Below are positions 1 to 5,710 of a stretch of 5,710 nt of DNA, piece by piece. A program made the position numbers and the translations under genes. How positions within the stretch are numbered: position 1 is the stretch's first letter; every line of letters starts with the position of its first letter. The notes beneath the pieces were generated by a model. That model made no database searches. It saw only the letters and a program-made list of their open reading frames with translations, and was not told where the DNA came from. The DNA lies in NCBI GenBank assembly GCA_024224995.1, contig JAAENB010001033.1:1-5710 (forward strand). Reading direction: 5' to 3'. This stretch comes from a bacterium. Its GTDB lineage: Bacteria; Spirochaetota; UBA4802; UBA5550.

Positions 1-1
1 T

Positions 2-90
2 ACGTTTTTCGGTATATTAAGACACGACCGACCCGGTTTAGCAGGGAAAAAATAGATCAGAAACAAAATAACATTGCGAGCTGCATCCGG
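2..90. repeat. 90-bp direct repeat unit, left copy
   Basis: This stretch matches 5559-5647 in the same orientation without gaps; I count 10 mismatches in 89 positions. The conserved part opens with ACGTTTTTCGGTATATTAAG and includes GGGAAAAAAT and AGAAACAAAAT. It directly abuts the inverted-repeat element at 89-176, and the right copy is likewise followed by the start of such an element, so the unit and the hairpin probably form one composite repeat. No coding capacity is apparent. The true left boundary may lie before the window. Its function is unknown; remnants of a small non-autonomous mobile element or a repeated non-coding RNA are both possible. Confidence 0.85.
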
Positions 91-176
91 CCTGAAAGTA
101 TCCCCTCTTCTAAATGTGAGGACTGTTTGAGCAACGCGAGTTCCGCAGCATTTAGAAGAGGGGATACTTTCAGGCC
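89..176. repeat. Perfect inverted repeat with conserved loop (element 1)
   Basis: Arms 89-116 and 149-176 are perfect reverse complements over 28 bases. The 32-base centre carries a core, TGAGGACTGTTTGAGC followed by CGCGAGTTCCGCAG, that recurs at 5675-5710 and, inverted, at about 5482-5511. The arms are largely different from those of the other copies, whereas the centre is conserved. The element ends 39 bases before the start codon of the first radical SAM gene. If transcribed from further left it would form a very stable hairpin in the leader RNA and could act as a terminator or attenuator, although no T-tract follows it. Confidence 0.9.
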
Positions 177-202
177 CGCTTACAAGCAAAATTTAGTTTC
201 TT

Positions 203-209
203 GAGAGAG
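203..209 (+). promoter_or_regulatory. Ribosome binding site of first radical SAM gene
   Basis: The purine run GAGAGAG ends five bases before the ATG at 215. It is an imperfect Shine-Dalgarno match but is well placed, and it supports this ATG as the start. I see no convincing -35/-10 pair in the 38 bases between the hairpin and the gene, so the operon promoter is either left of the window, inside the repeat, or not of sigma-70 type. Confidence 0.5.
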
Positions 210-214
210 CAACA

Positions 215-1120
215 ATGAAACTTTTTTTACGGGTAACAAATATTTGTAACAACAACTGCATCCATTGTACCATTGCGGATATCATGGAGTACCCTGTTCC
301 GTCAACTGAAGATATCTACGCGCAGCTCTATCACTATGCCGTTGCAGGAGCGGATTCTCTGCTGCTTATGAGAGGGGAGGCCGCGCTCAGGGAAGATCTT
401 CCGGGGATTATTGGCTACGCGCGCAGTGCCGGGTATGGTGAAATTACTATCCAGACCAATCTTCGTTCCTTTGCCCGTGCCGGGTTCCTTGAGGAACTTA
501 TTGGCAAGGGCCTTTCCGGCCTGGAATTTTCTTTTTACAGTCACGAGGAAAAAACCTATGAAAAAATAACCCGTGAAAAAGGTTCATACGCTGAGGCTCT
601 TAAAGGGCTGGAGAACGCGCTGCGGTTGGGGATCTCGTCTTTCTGTAATATTCCCATTCTGGCCTGTAATTATTCATCTCTTGTTGATATTGTTCAACTT
701 GTGCGGAACCGCGGGTGCCGTCATTTCCAATTATGCTATACCAGGCCCCTTGAACAATTCCCTTCTTCGCTCTATGTTGACCCGGAACGGCTGCAGCCAT
801 ACCTGCATGAGGCCCTTGCTCTGAATAAGCCGGATGATATTTCTATCACTACAGAAGCGGTTCCGCCCTGTCTTCTGCGTAAGGAAAACCGTTCCTGTAT
901 TGATGACTGGTTTCCGGAAACAGTCGATTTTATCATTCACGATTTTCACCGGAAGATATCTTCGTTAAAAGAATTTAAGCGCCTGGCATTTAATTATAGA
1001 CAAAAAGGACTTCTTTGTGAAAAATGTATATATTATGAAACATGTCCTTCAACATGGACCGGGTACCGGAAATTATATGGGTCCGGTATGTTTGTCCCTG
1101 TTGAATATTTCACAGATTGA
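215..1120 (+). CDS. Radical SAM protein, short form with divergent GGEP motif
   Basis: This 301-residue protein is a radical SAM enzyme. The [4Fe-4S] motif CNNNCIHC supplies C11, C15 and C18, which in this superfamily hold the cluster that cleaves SAM. The usual GGEP SAM-contact motif is altered to RGEA (53-56), and the TNGR strand seen in its neighbours reads TNLR. A C-terminal CEKCIYYETC (C268, C271, C277) together with C219 in a VPPC strand could ligate an auxiliary cluster of the twitch/SPASM-like kind. The spacing C219 to C268 is 49 residues, exactly as in the radical SAM protein at 3960-4880, so the two are probably paralogues. It is first in the operon, with an 8-base gap to the next gene. 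The degenerate SAM motif could mean altered or weakened catalysis. Substrate unknown. Confidence 0.93.
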   Translation: MKLFLRVTNICNNNCIHCTIADIMEYPVPSTEDIYAQLYHYAVAGADSLLLMRGEAALREDLPGIIGYARSAGYGEITIQTNLRSFARAGFLEELIGKGLSGLEFSFYSHEEKTYEKITREKGSYAEALKGLENALRLGISSFCNIPILACNYSSLVDIVQLVRNRGCRHFQLCYTRPLEQFPSSLYVDPERLQPYLHEALALNKPDDISITTEAVPPCLLRKENRSCIDDWFPETVDFIIHDFHRKISSLKEFKRLAFNYRQKGLLCEKCIYYETCPSTWTGYRKLYGSGMFVPVEYFTD

Positions 1121-1128
1121 GCTGAACA

Positions 1129-3108
1129 ATGGCAAACATTATTCTTTCACTTGGAAACAGCTGTAATAACTCATGTATTTATTGTGAATGCCCGCTGCCG
1201 GATCATCATCTGAAGCTGGGCGATCGTCTTAATGAGAGCATTATTCTGCATTATAAGGATAGTTCGCTTACTTTTGAAGAGTATATTGCCGGACTGGAGC
1301 GGAAGATATTGGCTGCTGAGGAAAAATACGCCTCCTATACAATCGACGGTATTGATGTTTCCGGAGGCGAGCCGCTTATACAAAAGAATATCTTTCCGCT
1401 TCTTGATTATCTAACTGAACGGTTTTCCGGCGTGGAAATAATGATCTGTACAAACGGCAGAATGCTGCTCTATAAAGAATTGTTTGAAAAATTATTGCAG
1501 TATCCTGTTAGTTTTGATATCACCTTTCATTCCATTGTTCCTGAAATTTTTGACCGCATAACTCAGGTGCAGGGCAGCTTCTCGCAAACCATGAGAGCGC
1601 TTCAGCGCATCAAAGAGTATTCCGTAAAAACACGCCTGGTGACTCAATTAAACGCCCTTAACATTGATTATTTTCGCGAGTATCTTGAATTTGTTACGCG
1701 GAATTTTCCCGGCATCAGGAACCTGGTACTGGACACCCTTACCTTTTTCCCCCGGGCAAAACAGCACTTTGAAACGCTCGCTATACCCTATACCGAATTG
1801 TGGAAGCGGGCCTCAAAACATCTTATGGACTTAAGCGGCCATTTTGACTCGATATTTTTTAATGTTGTTCCTCTCTGCTGTTTTCCGGAAGAACTCTACT
1901 CCCTTAACAGCGTAAAGGTTCATTTTGATACTTCTCCTGCCGGGCTGATCCGGACCCATATCCTTGAATGTGAAGAATGTCTTGCTGCTGATACCTGCCA
2001 GGGTGTGCCAATGGACTATTTATTGTTATATGGTGATATGGAGTTCAAAAGGATTACCAGTGAAACCGCGGCATCAGTTTTACGGGAAAAAACAGTGAAT
2101 CCTCCCCCGGTTATTGAACCCGAAGCCATAGCCTTATACCCGCAAGACCGGTATTTTACCCGGTACCGATATCCGTCCCCAACAGGGACTGCTGATTATA
2201 CGTATTTGTGCCAGGATTTTTTCCCTCGAATTGTCCGTGAAGCTACCCGTGAACTATGCAGGCGGGAATATCTCATGGATATGGAGAGCTATGCCGCGGC
2301 AGTGGAAAAGCTCAGAGATTTTTGTACGGCATACGGTACCCCCTTTGAAAATCTCCAGGCATATCCCGATCTTCCGGAAATACGTTTTTATTCCAAACCC
2401 GGCAGCGCTTTACCGGTGATACAATTGATTCAAAAACCATGGGAACTTGAAAAGACCTTGCTGCGGGAACAGGGTGCACAAAAACGATATACCTGTATTT
2501 CCCTCAGGGACAAACCGCTTAACGATACTATGCCGGAGATGATCCTTGAGCCAATACTTCCTGTTGAAGCAATCGCCAGAAGTAATTACGGCCATGATTG
2601 TTCGGCCTCGTCCGACAATTACGGGTACAGTATTCATCCTTCAAATATGCATCTTAAAATAAGAATTCATGACAGTCATGAGAAGCGGTATTATACCTTT
2701 GGGTATGTGCTGGTCATTGGTGCTGTTAATGAAGATGAACCCCTTCTTGTTCTGGATACGCTTCAAAGAGTGCCAAAGAAATTTATTAAACCCATACTGG
2801 CCTCGCTTCAAACCTGGTGCGAATATAAGAACTATAGCGGCCTGGCGTATAAAGACCCTTTGAGTCCTCCCTATTCAATTGACCGTGAGCGGCTGAGGCA
2901 CTACCTGGCAGATATTCCCGAATGGAAGGAGGGAATTCCGGTTACCGCCCATATCCCCGGGAAGGAATTGTGGAAAGCGCTGGAACAGTCTTTTGGCGTG
3001 GACAGCTATAACCCTCTTCTTGAAAAACAGCTTACTCTCAAACTGCTGCATCCTATTGGAGAGTATGAAATAATTTGGTGCAATAAGGAGCATAAAGAAA
3101 ATGTTTAG
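1129..3108 (+). CDS. Two-part radical SAM protein with unrecognised C-terminal half
   Basis: This 659-residue protein is about twice as long as its radical SAM neighbours. Residues 1 to about 310 are the radical SAM part: CNNSCIYC (C12, C16, C19), an intact GGEP at 79-82, a TNGRML strand, and a C-terminal CEECLAADTC (C281, C284, C290) followed by a YLLLYG tail. C250 and C251 in a VPLCC strand may provide the fourth ligand of an auxiliary cluster. Residues from about 320 to 659 form one or more further domains I do not recognise. They contain HDCSASSDNYGYSIHP (489-504) and a hydrophobic strand-helix stretch around 524-575 that vaguely recalls an acyltransferase-like (GNAT) fold; this is a weak impression only. 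No signal peptide or membrane helix is seen, so it is likely cytoplasmic. Its last 8 bases overlap the next gene, which suggests translational coupling. Confidence 0.93.
   Translation: MANIILSLGNSCNNSCIYCECPLPDHHLKLGDRLNESIILHYKDSSLTFEEYIAGLERKILAAEEKYASYTIDGIDVSGGEPLIQKNIFPLLDYLTERFSGVEIMICTNGRMLLYKELFEKLLQYPVSFDITFHSIVPEIFDRITQVQGSFSQTMRALQRIKEYSVKTRLVTQLNALNIDYFREYLEFVTRNFPGIRNLVLDTLTFFPRAKQHFETLAIPYTELWKRASKHLMDLSGHFDSIFFNVVPLCCFPEELYSLNSVKVHFDTSPAGLIRTHILECEECLAADTCQGVPMDYLLLYGDMEFKRITSETAASVLREKTVNPPPVIEPEAIALYPQDRYFTRYRYPSPTGTADYTYLCQDFFPRIVREATRELCRREYLMDMESYAAAVEKLRDFCTAYGTPFENLQAYPDLPEIRFYSKPGSALPVIQLIQKPWELEKTLLREQGAQKRYTCISLRDKPLNDTMPEMILEPILPVEAIARSNYGHDCSASSDNYGYSIHPSNMHLKIRIHDSHEKRYYTFGYVLVIGAVNEDEPLLVLDTLQRVPKKFIKPILASLQTWCEYKNYSGLAYKDPLSPPYSIDRERLRHYLADIPEWKEGIPVTAHIPGKELWKALEQSFGVDSYNPLLEKQLTLKLLHPIGEYEIIWCNKEHKENV
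3085..3090 (+). promoter_or_regulatory. Shine-Dalgarno deciding the start at 3101
   Basis: AAGGAG lies inside the end of the preceding gene, ten bases before the ATG at 3101. It is the strongest ribosome binding site of the operon. It supports a start that overlaps the preceding stop codon region (ATGTTTAG holds both the start and the TAG stop). Confidence 0.75.
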
Positions 3109-3952
3109 TTTTAAATGTAATGAGTTTTGCGGCCTCCGGTCAATGGATGTCCTGGGACTGTTATACGGACACAAAAAAATAATATCAACAGGACTCAGTG
3201 ATGAATACCGGGAGAAACTTGTAAAAACTCTGGAACGGTATAATATCTATTATGATACTCTTGATGAATCATTTGATGTGAATAAAAAAAACAATACCTT
3301 TATTCTTTCAAAAGACAGGCAGTGTATTAAACAGGCTCAGGATGCGTACGCGGTCGATGATTTCCGGACTATTGGCCTGCTTCTGGGGTACCCGGCTTGT
3401 TGTGTTGAGTGGTTCCTGGATAAAGTATTCGAGGATGTATTGGTTCCCTTAACGTTTGTGGTGAGGGAAGTATATCTTAATTCTAAAAAGTTGTTATGGC
3501 CATTGAATAATGTTACGAATTTCGACGGCCGTATAGCACGGGTACCAAAAGAGTATGAGGATACAATCCCATTTTCTTTTACTTCATTGATCTCACATGT
3601 CCCCTGTTCCTATGATTGTAAACAAAGTCTTGATATCGCCGAAAGAAACTATTTGCTTAGTAAAAAATATGACCGGGATAATTTTTACCAGCTGCAATTA
3701 TTACAAAAACCGATTTTTTATGTTGATGACTATAATTTCATTGTTTTTGAGGGGAATTCCGGTGAAAATAAAATTACCTATTCGAAAGTAAAATTGCACT
3801 ACAGCCTTCATGACCTGCTCCCTTTCGTGAAAGAAGGGGATGAGCTTATTATTGAAAAAGATACTGTTATTGTAATGAAAAATGGATCTGCAATACATAC
3901 TGGCAGTTATTCCAATCCGATTATATTGAGTTTTGACAACGTAAACCGGTAA
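3101..3952 (+). CDS. Cysteine-motif protein resembling DUF483
   Basis: This is a 283-residue protein of unknown function. Two signatures stand out: LLLGYPACCVEWF (GYPACC at 96-101) and HVPCSYDCKQS (H166, C169, C173). The GYPxCC plus PCSxxC pair recalls the uncharacterised DUF483 family, an assignment from memory that needs a profile search. The paired cysteines and the histidine could bind a metal or an iron-sulfur cluster, or carry a substrate as a thiol; this is inference. Two more cysteines (C6, C10) lie at the N-terminus. Residues from about 205 on are rich in short beta-type strands without cysteines and may be a separate domain. No signal peptide or membrane segment is seen. It lies between two radical SAM genes, overlapping one by 8 bases and ending 7 bases before the other, so a role as partner or substrate-handling protein is likely. 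Confidence 0.88.
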   Translation: MFSFKCNEFCGLRSMDVLGLLYGHKKIISTGLSDEYREKLVKTLERYNIYYDTLDESFDVNKKNNTFILSKDRQCIKQAQDAYAVDDFRTIGLLLGYPACCVEWFLDKVFEDVLVPLTFVVREVYLNSKKLLWPLNNVTNFDGRIARVPKEYEDTIPFSFTSLISHVPCSYDCKQSLDIAERNYLLSKKYDRDNFYQLQLLQKPIFYVDDYNFIVFEGNSGENKITYSKVKLHYSLHDLLPFVKEGDELIIEKDTVIVMKNGSAIHTGSYSNPIILSFDNVNR

Positions 3953-3959
3953 GTGTTCT

Positions 3960-4880
3960 ATGAGCGAGATAAAAACAAAAATTAAAAAAACCGTTCTTAT
4001 GATGGGGTATTCCTGTAATAACAAATGTATTTTTTGTTATAATGATCATAAACGCGATAAACAGTTCAACAGGGACACAAAAGAGATCATGGAAGAAATG
4101 TACCATGCTCATGCCAGGGGGACAACGTATATTGAACTGATTGGCGGAGAACCCTCTATGAGAAAAGACTTCATCCAACTGGTACGGTTCGCGAAACAGC
4201 TCGGTTTTGAGACCATTATGTTTGCCACCAATGGAAGAATGCTTTCCTATAAGCCCTTTGCGGAGAAGGTTATTGAGGCCGGGGCCAATCATATTGTTTT
4301 TTCTATCCATGGGCATACTGCCGAACTGCATGACGCCTTAACCCTTGCGGCGGGCAGTTTTAATGAATTGCTCCGGGGACTGGAAAATGTTATGGAACTG
4401 GGGCTTGCCAGGATCGGCAGCAACACTACAATTGTTAAACAGAATTATAACAATCTTACGGAGATTGGTTCCCTCATTTATTCCCTGGGAATTCGGAATA
4501 GTGAATTCATTTTTGTTGATCCTACTCATGGAGCGCCAAAAGATAATTTCGAAGACATGGTGCCCACGTATGAAGAAGTGGCTCCTGCTGTTAATAAACT
4601 GCTTCGATTTGGGGAAGAGAGAAATGTTGGGCACTGGCATATTCGGTATTACCTGTTGTGTAAACTTGAAGAGGGGCTCAGGCACCGGGTTAGTGAACTG
4701 GGAGAGAAGGATACTATTGATACCGAGCATATTGCTCCTGATTTTGTTAATAAAAATGTCAGCAAGGCCCGTGAAAATGTGGGAAGGACTACGGATATTC
4801 CTTTTTGCCGGGGGTGTGAATATAATAATTTATGTGAAGGGCCCTGGCGGGAATACCTCAAACACCGGCCTGTTGAATAG
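3960..4880 (+). CDS. Radical SAM protein, canonical motifs
   Basis: This 306-residue radical SAM enzyme has the most canonical motif set in the cluster: CNNKCIFC (C19, C23, C26), IGGEP (GGEP at 62-65), a TNGRML strand, and FSIHGH in the middle of the barrel. The C-terminus carries CRGCEYNNLC (C283, C286, C292) followed by an EGPWREYL tail, a pattern typical of radical SAM proteins with a twitch-like auxiliary-cluster region. C234, in a YYLLC strand 49 residues before C283, is a candidate fourth ligand. Its length and spacing match the first gene of the operon. The ribosome binding site is weak (GGTAAG in the upstream stop region), which with the 7-base gap suggests coupled translation. The family is broad and its substrates are mostly unknown, so no specific reaction is assigned. 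Confidence 0.94.
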   Translation: MSEIKTKIKKTVLMMGYSCNNKCIFCYNDHKRDKQFNRDTKEIMEEMYHAHARGTTYIELIGGEPSMRKDFIQLVRFAKQLGFETIMFATNGRMLSYKPFAEKVIEAGANHIVFSIHGHTAELHDALTLAAGSFNELLRGLENVMELGLARIGSNTTIVKQNYNNLTEIGSLIYSLGIRNSEFIFVDPTHGAPKDNFEDMVPTYEEVAPAVNKLLRFGEERNVGHWHIRYYLLCKLEEGLRHRVSELGEKDTIDTEHIAPDFVNKNVSKARENVGRTTDIPFCRGCEYNNLCEGPWREYLKHRPVE

Positions 4881-4891
4881 TACCGCCAGGG
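4842..4891. other. 9-bp inverted repeat at the convergent gene ends
   Basis: CCCTGGCGG (4842-4850) and CCGCCAGGG (4883-4891) are perfect complements separated by 32 bases, spanning the stop codon of the third radical SAM gene. Only 24 bases separate this gene from the convergent cupin gene. The hairpin could slow or end transcription from either side, but there is no T-tract on either strand and the loop is long, so this is not a typical intrinsic terminator. Confidence 0.35.
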
Positions 4892-4904
4892 ATTTGCACC
4901 GGGT

Positions 4905-5240
4905 TTATTCCATTTTATAATCTTCCCGTATTGGATTCCAGGCGTCCACTGCGATGGTGACTTCATCAAGTGATTGGGCGCTGTGTTTTGTGTTGGAAGG
5001 AATAACCGCAGTTTCTCCCTTTTCAAGGATTTTTTTAGTTCCGCCTACGGTCATTTCCAGTTTCCCTTCTACTACAAGAGTTATCTGCTCATGTTCATGG
5101 CTATGTTCCGGCAGGAGTGTATTCGGTTGGAATTCTACCCAGGTTATCATAACATTGTTGAGGTGAACCGATTTTAACAGGATCCCTTCGAGCGGTGTTT
5201 TTCCTTTCATTGATTTAAATGCTGCGAAATAGTTTTCCAT
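4905..5240 (-). CDS. Small single-domain cupin protein
   Basis: This 111-residue protein is a Cupin_2-type beta-barrel, about the usual size for a stand-alone cupin. Motif 1 is PEHSHEHEQITLVVEG, with H46, H48 and probably E51 or Q52 as metal ligands; motif 2 is GETAVIPSNTKHSA, with H86. Such proteins bind a divalent metal and act as small enzymes or ligand sensors; the substrate here is unknown. I chose the ATG at 5240 because AAAGGAG sits nine bases before it and because the cupin fold begins soon after. The open frame continues upstream to 5528, but that extension translates the palindromic repeat and is not credible. It converges with the radical SAM operon and has its own promoter candidate, so a shared role is possible but not shown. 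Confidence 0.92.
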   Translation of the reverse strand: MENYFAAFKSMKGKTPLEGILLKSVHLNNVMITWVEFQPNTLLPEHSHEHEQITLVVEGKLEMTVGGTKKILEKGETAVIPSNTKHSAQSLDEVTIAVDAWNPIREDYKME

Positions 5241-5249
5241 ATGATCTCT

Positions 5250-5256
5250 CTCCTTT
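5250..5256 (-). promoter_or_regulatory. Shine-Dalgarno of the cupin gene
   Basis: On the minus strand this reads AAAGGAG, followed by nine bases and the ATG at 5240. It decides the start against the longer in-frame options further upstream. Confidence 0.75.
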
Positions 5257-5278
5257 GCACAAGACTGATTTTTCCGAT

Positions 5279-5307
5279 ATAAAACAGGGCATAGACCTCT
5301 TTGGCAA
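5279..5307 (-). promoter_or_regulatory. Candidate sigma-70 promoter of the cupin gene
   Basis: On the minus strand TTGCCA (5302-5307, five of six to the -35 consensus) is followed after 17 bases by TTTTAT (5279-5284, four of six to the -10 consensus). A transcript would start near 5272 and give a leader of about 30 bases containing the Shine-Dalgarno site. Spacing is ideal but the -10 match is poor. Confidence 0.35.
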
Positions 5308-5363
5308 GTAAAATTCTTTTGGGTAGCAAAAACAGGGCGCGGCGCTAACCCCCCTCCATCTCC

Positions 5364-5385
5364 GCGCAGCTTTAGCTGCGCTTTT
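5364..5385 (+). terminator. Terminator-like hairpin with short T-run
   Basis: GCGCAGC (5364-5370) and GCTGCGC (5375-5381) form a perfect 7-bp GC-rich stem with a TTTA loop, followed by TTTT (5382-5385). Read on the plus strand this looks like a short intrinsic terminator. It could stop read-through of the radical SAM operon past the cupin gene, but it lies about 480 bases after the last plus-strand stop codon and the T-run is short. Confidence 0.4.
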
Positions 5386-5434
5386 CTCGAGTCCCGATTG
5401 CATCGGAGCGGGTCATATATAAGGTATATCAACC

Positions 5435-5554
5435 CGGAATGTAAATTATGCCTGCCTGGAGCAATACCTCTGCAGAACGTTCGGAACTCGCTCCGCTCAG
5501 ACAGCCTCACAACCTGCCGAGGCATCACTCCAGGCAGGCATAATTTACATTCCG
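5435..5554. repeat. Perfect inverted repeat with conserved core, reverse orientation (element 2)
   Basis: Arms 5435-5461 and 5528-5554 are perfect reverse complements over 27 bases. Inside, CCTCTGCAG (5467-5475) pairs with CTGCCGAGG (5514-5522) at eight of nine positions. The centre, read on the minus strand over about 5511 to 5482, contains TGTGAGGCTGTCTGAGCGGA followed by GCGAGTTCCG, the same core as in element 1. The arm sequences share no evident similarity with element 1. It ends four bases before the right copy of the 90-bp repeat. Confidence 0.9.
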
Positions 5555-5558
5555 AATG

Positions 5559-5647
5559 ACGTTTTTCGGTATATTAAGACACGACCGACTCTGTGTAGCG
5601 GGGAAAAAATACGTCAGAAACAAAATAGTATTGCGGGCTGCATCTGG
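5559..5647. repeat. 90-bp direct repeat unit, right copy
   Basis: This stretch matches 2-90 in the same orientation at 79 of 89 positions without gaps. Differences cluster in short patches (aligned to left-copy positions 33-43, 55-56 and 71-72). As on the left, an inverted-repeat element follows immediately. The two copies bracket the whole radical SAM and cupin segment. Confidence 0.85.
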
Positions 5648-5710
5648 CCTTGAAGTAGTATGGGCTCTTTGGGTTGTGAGGACTGTTTGAGCGGAGCGAG
5701 TTCCGGAGCA
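5646..5710. repeat. Inverted-repeat element cut by the window end (element 3, partial)
   Basis: After the 90-bp repeat come a variable arm (about 5648-5674) and then the conserved core at 5675-5710, which matches 115-150 at 32 of 36 positions. The arm resembles that of element 1 only at its outer end (CCTTGAAGTA against CCTGAAAGTA). By analogy with element 1, a right arm complementary to 5648-5674 should follow just beyond the window; it cannot be seen here. Confidence 0.75.

Larger units (their letters stand above)
5241..5710. other. Non-coding right end of the window
   Basis: I find no credible gene in these 470 bases. In order they hold the cupin promoter region, a terminator-like hairpin (5364-5385), an AT-rich imperfect hairpin (GGGT at 5410-5413 with ACCC at 5432-5435, and ATATA with TATAT inside), a long inverted repeat (5435-5554), the right copy of the 90-bp repeat, and the left half of another inverted-repeat element. 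The minus-strand open frame through it encodes residues such as LSERSEF that are simply the translated repeat core. Confidence 0.7.

Noticed and set aside
13..18. TATATT as a -10 box for the operon
   Set aside because: The matching -35 position lies outside the window on the left, and in the second repeat copy no -35 hexamer occurs at proper spacing.
89..176. CRISPR array or integron attC site
   Set aside because: There are no regularly spaced repeats with spacers, and the architecture (conserved centre, variable arms) is the opposite of attC, with no integrase visible.
89..176. Retron msr-msd, based on the long perfect stem
   Set aside because: No reverse transcriptase gene lies in the window and similar hairpins recur at the far end, which fits a dispersed repeat better.
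1..214. A RiPP precursor peptide gene ahead of the radical SAM operon
   Set aside because: No start codon with a ribosome binding site and an open frame of useful length was found; the region is repeat and hairpin. A precursor could lie outside the window.
3921..4331. 136-residue minus-strand open frame
   Set aside because: It is antisense to the radical SAM gene with intact CxxxCxxC and GGEP motifs; its sequence shows no family features.
4345..4920. 191-residue plus-strand open frame
   Set aside because: It lies in another frame of the third radical SAM gene, whose motifs are canonical, and has no recognisable domain.
5241..5528. Upstream in-frame extension of the cupin gene to a 207-residue protein starting at 5528
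   Set aside because: The extension translates the palindromic repeat and other non-coding sequence, has low-complexity basic composition, and the ATG at 5240 has a good Shine-Dalgarno site directly upstream of a complete cupin domain.

Overview
The window holds a compact bacterial gene cluster centred on radical S-adenosylmethionine (SAM) chemistry, bracketed by repeated palindromic DNA. Oxygen-sensitive iron-sulfur enzymes dominate, so an anaerobic or microaerophilic bacterium is likely. Genes are tightly packed, two starts have a clear Shine-Dalgarno sequence, and the DNA has moderate GC. I cannot assign the organism with confidence; the repeat core (TGAGG..TGT.TGAGCGGAGCGAG type) is of a kind I recall from several uncultured and anaerobic bacterial lineages, but that is memory and not a search.

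Layout: positions 1-90 are a repeat unit (89% identical to 5558-5647), followed at 89-176 by a perfect 28-bp inverted repeat around a conserved loop. Four plus-strand genes follow as one probable operon: a short radical SAM protein (215-1120), a long radical SAM protein with an unrecognised C-terminal half of about 340 residues (1129-3108), a cysteine-motif protein resembling the uncharacterised DUF483 family (3101-3952), and a third radical SAM protein (3960-4880). Intergenic gaps are 8 and 7 bases, with one 8-base overlap. A small single-domain cupin gene lies convergently on the minus strand (4905-5240), with its own candidate promoter. The right end (5241-5710) is non-coding: a terminator-like hairpin, a second perfect inverted repeat (5435-5554), the second copy of the 90-bp repeat, and the left half of a third inverted-repeat element cut by the window edge.

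How the genes may work together: all three radical SAM proteins share a CxxxCxxC cluster motif and a C-terminal CxxCx5C motif with an additional upstream cysteine, which suggests an auxiliary iron-sulfur cluster. Co-transcription with a GYPxCC / PCSxxC protein suggests one multistep pathway, perhaps modification of a peptide, cofactor or other small substrate. The substrate cannot be read from the sequence and no precursor peptide gene is visible. The pathway assignment is inference; the gene calls themselves are solid.
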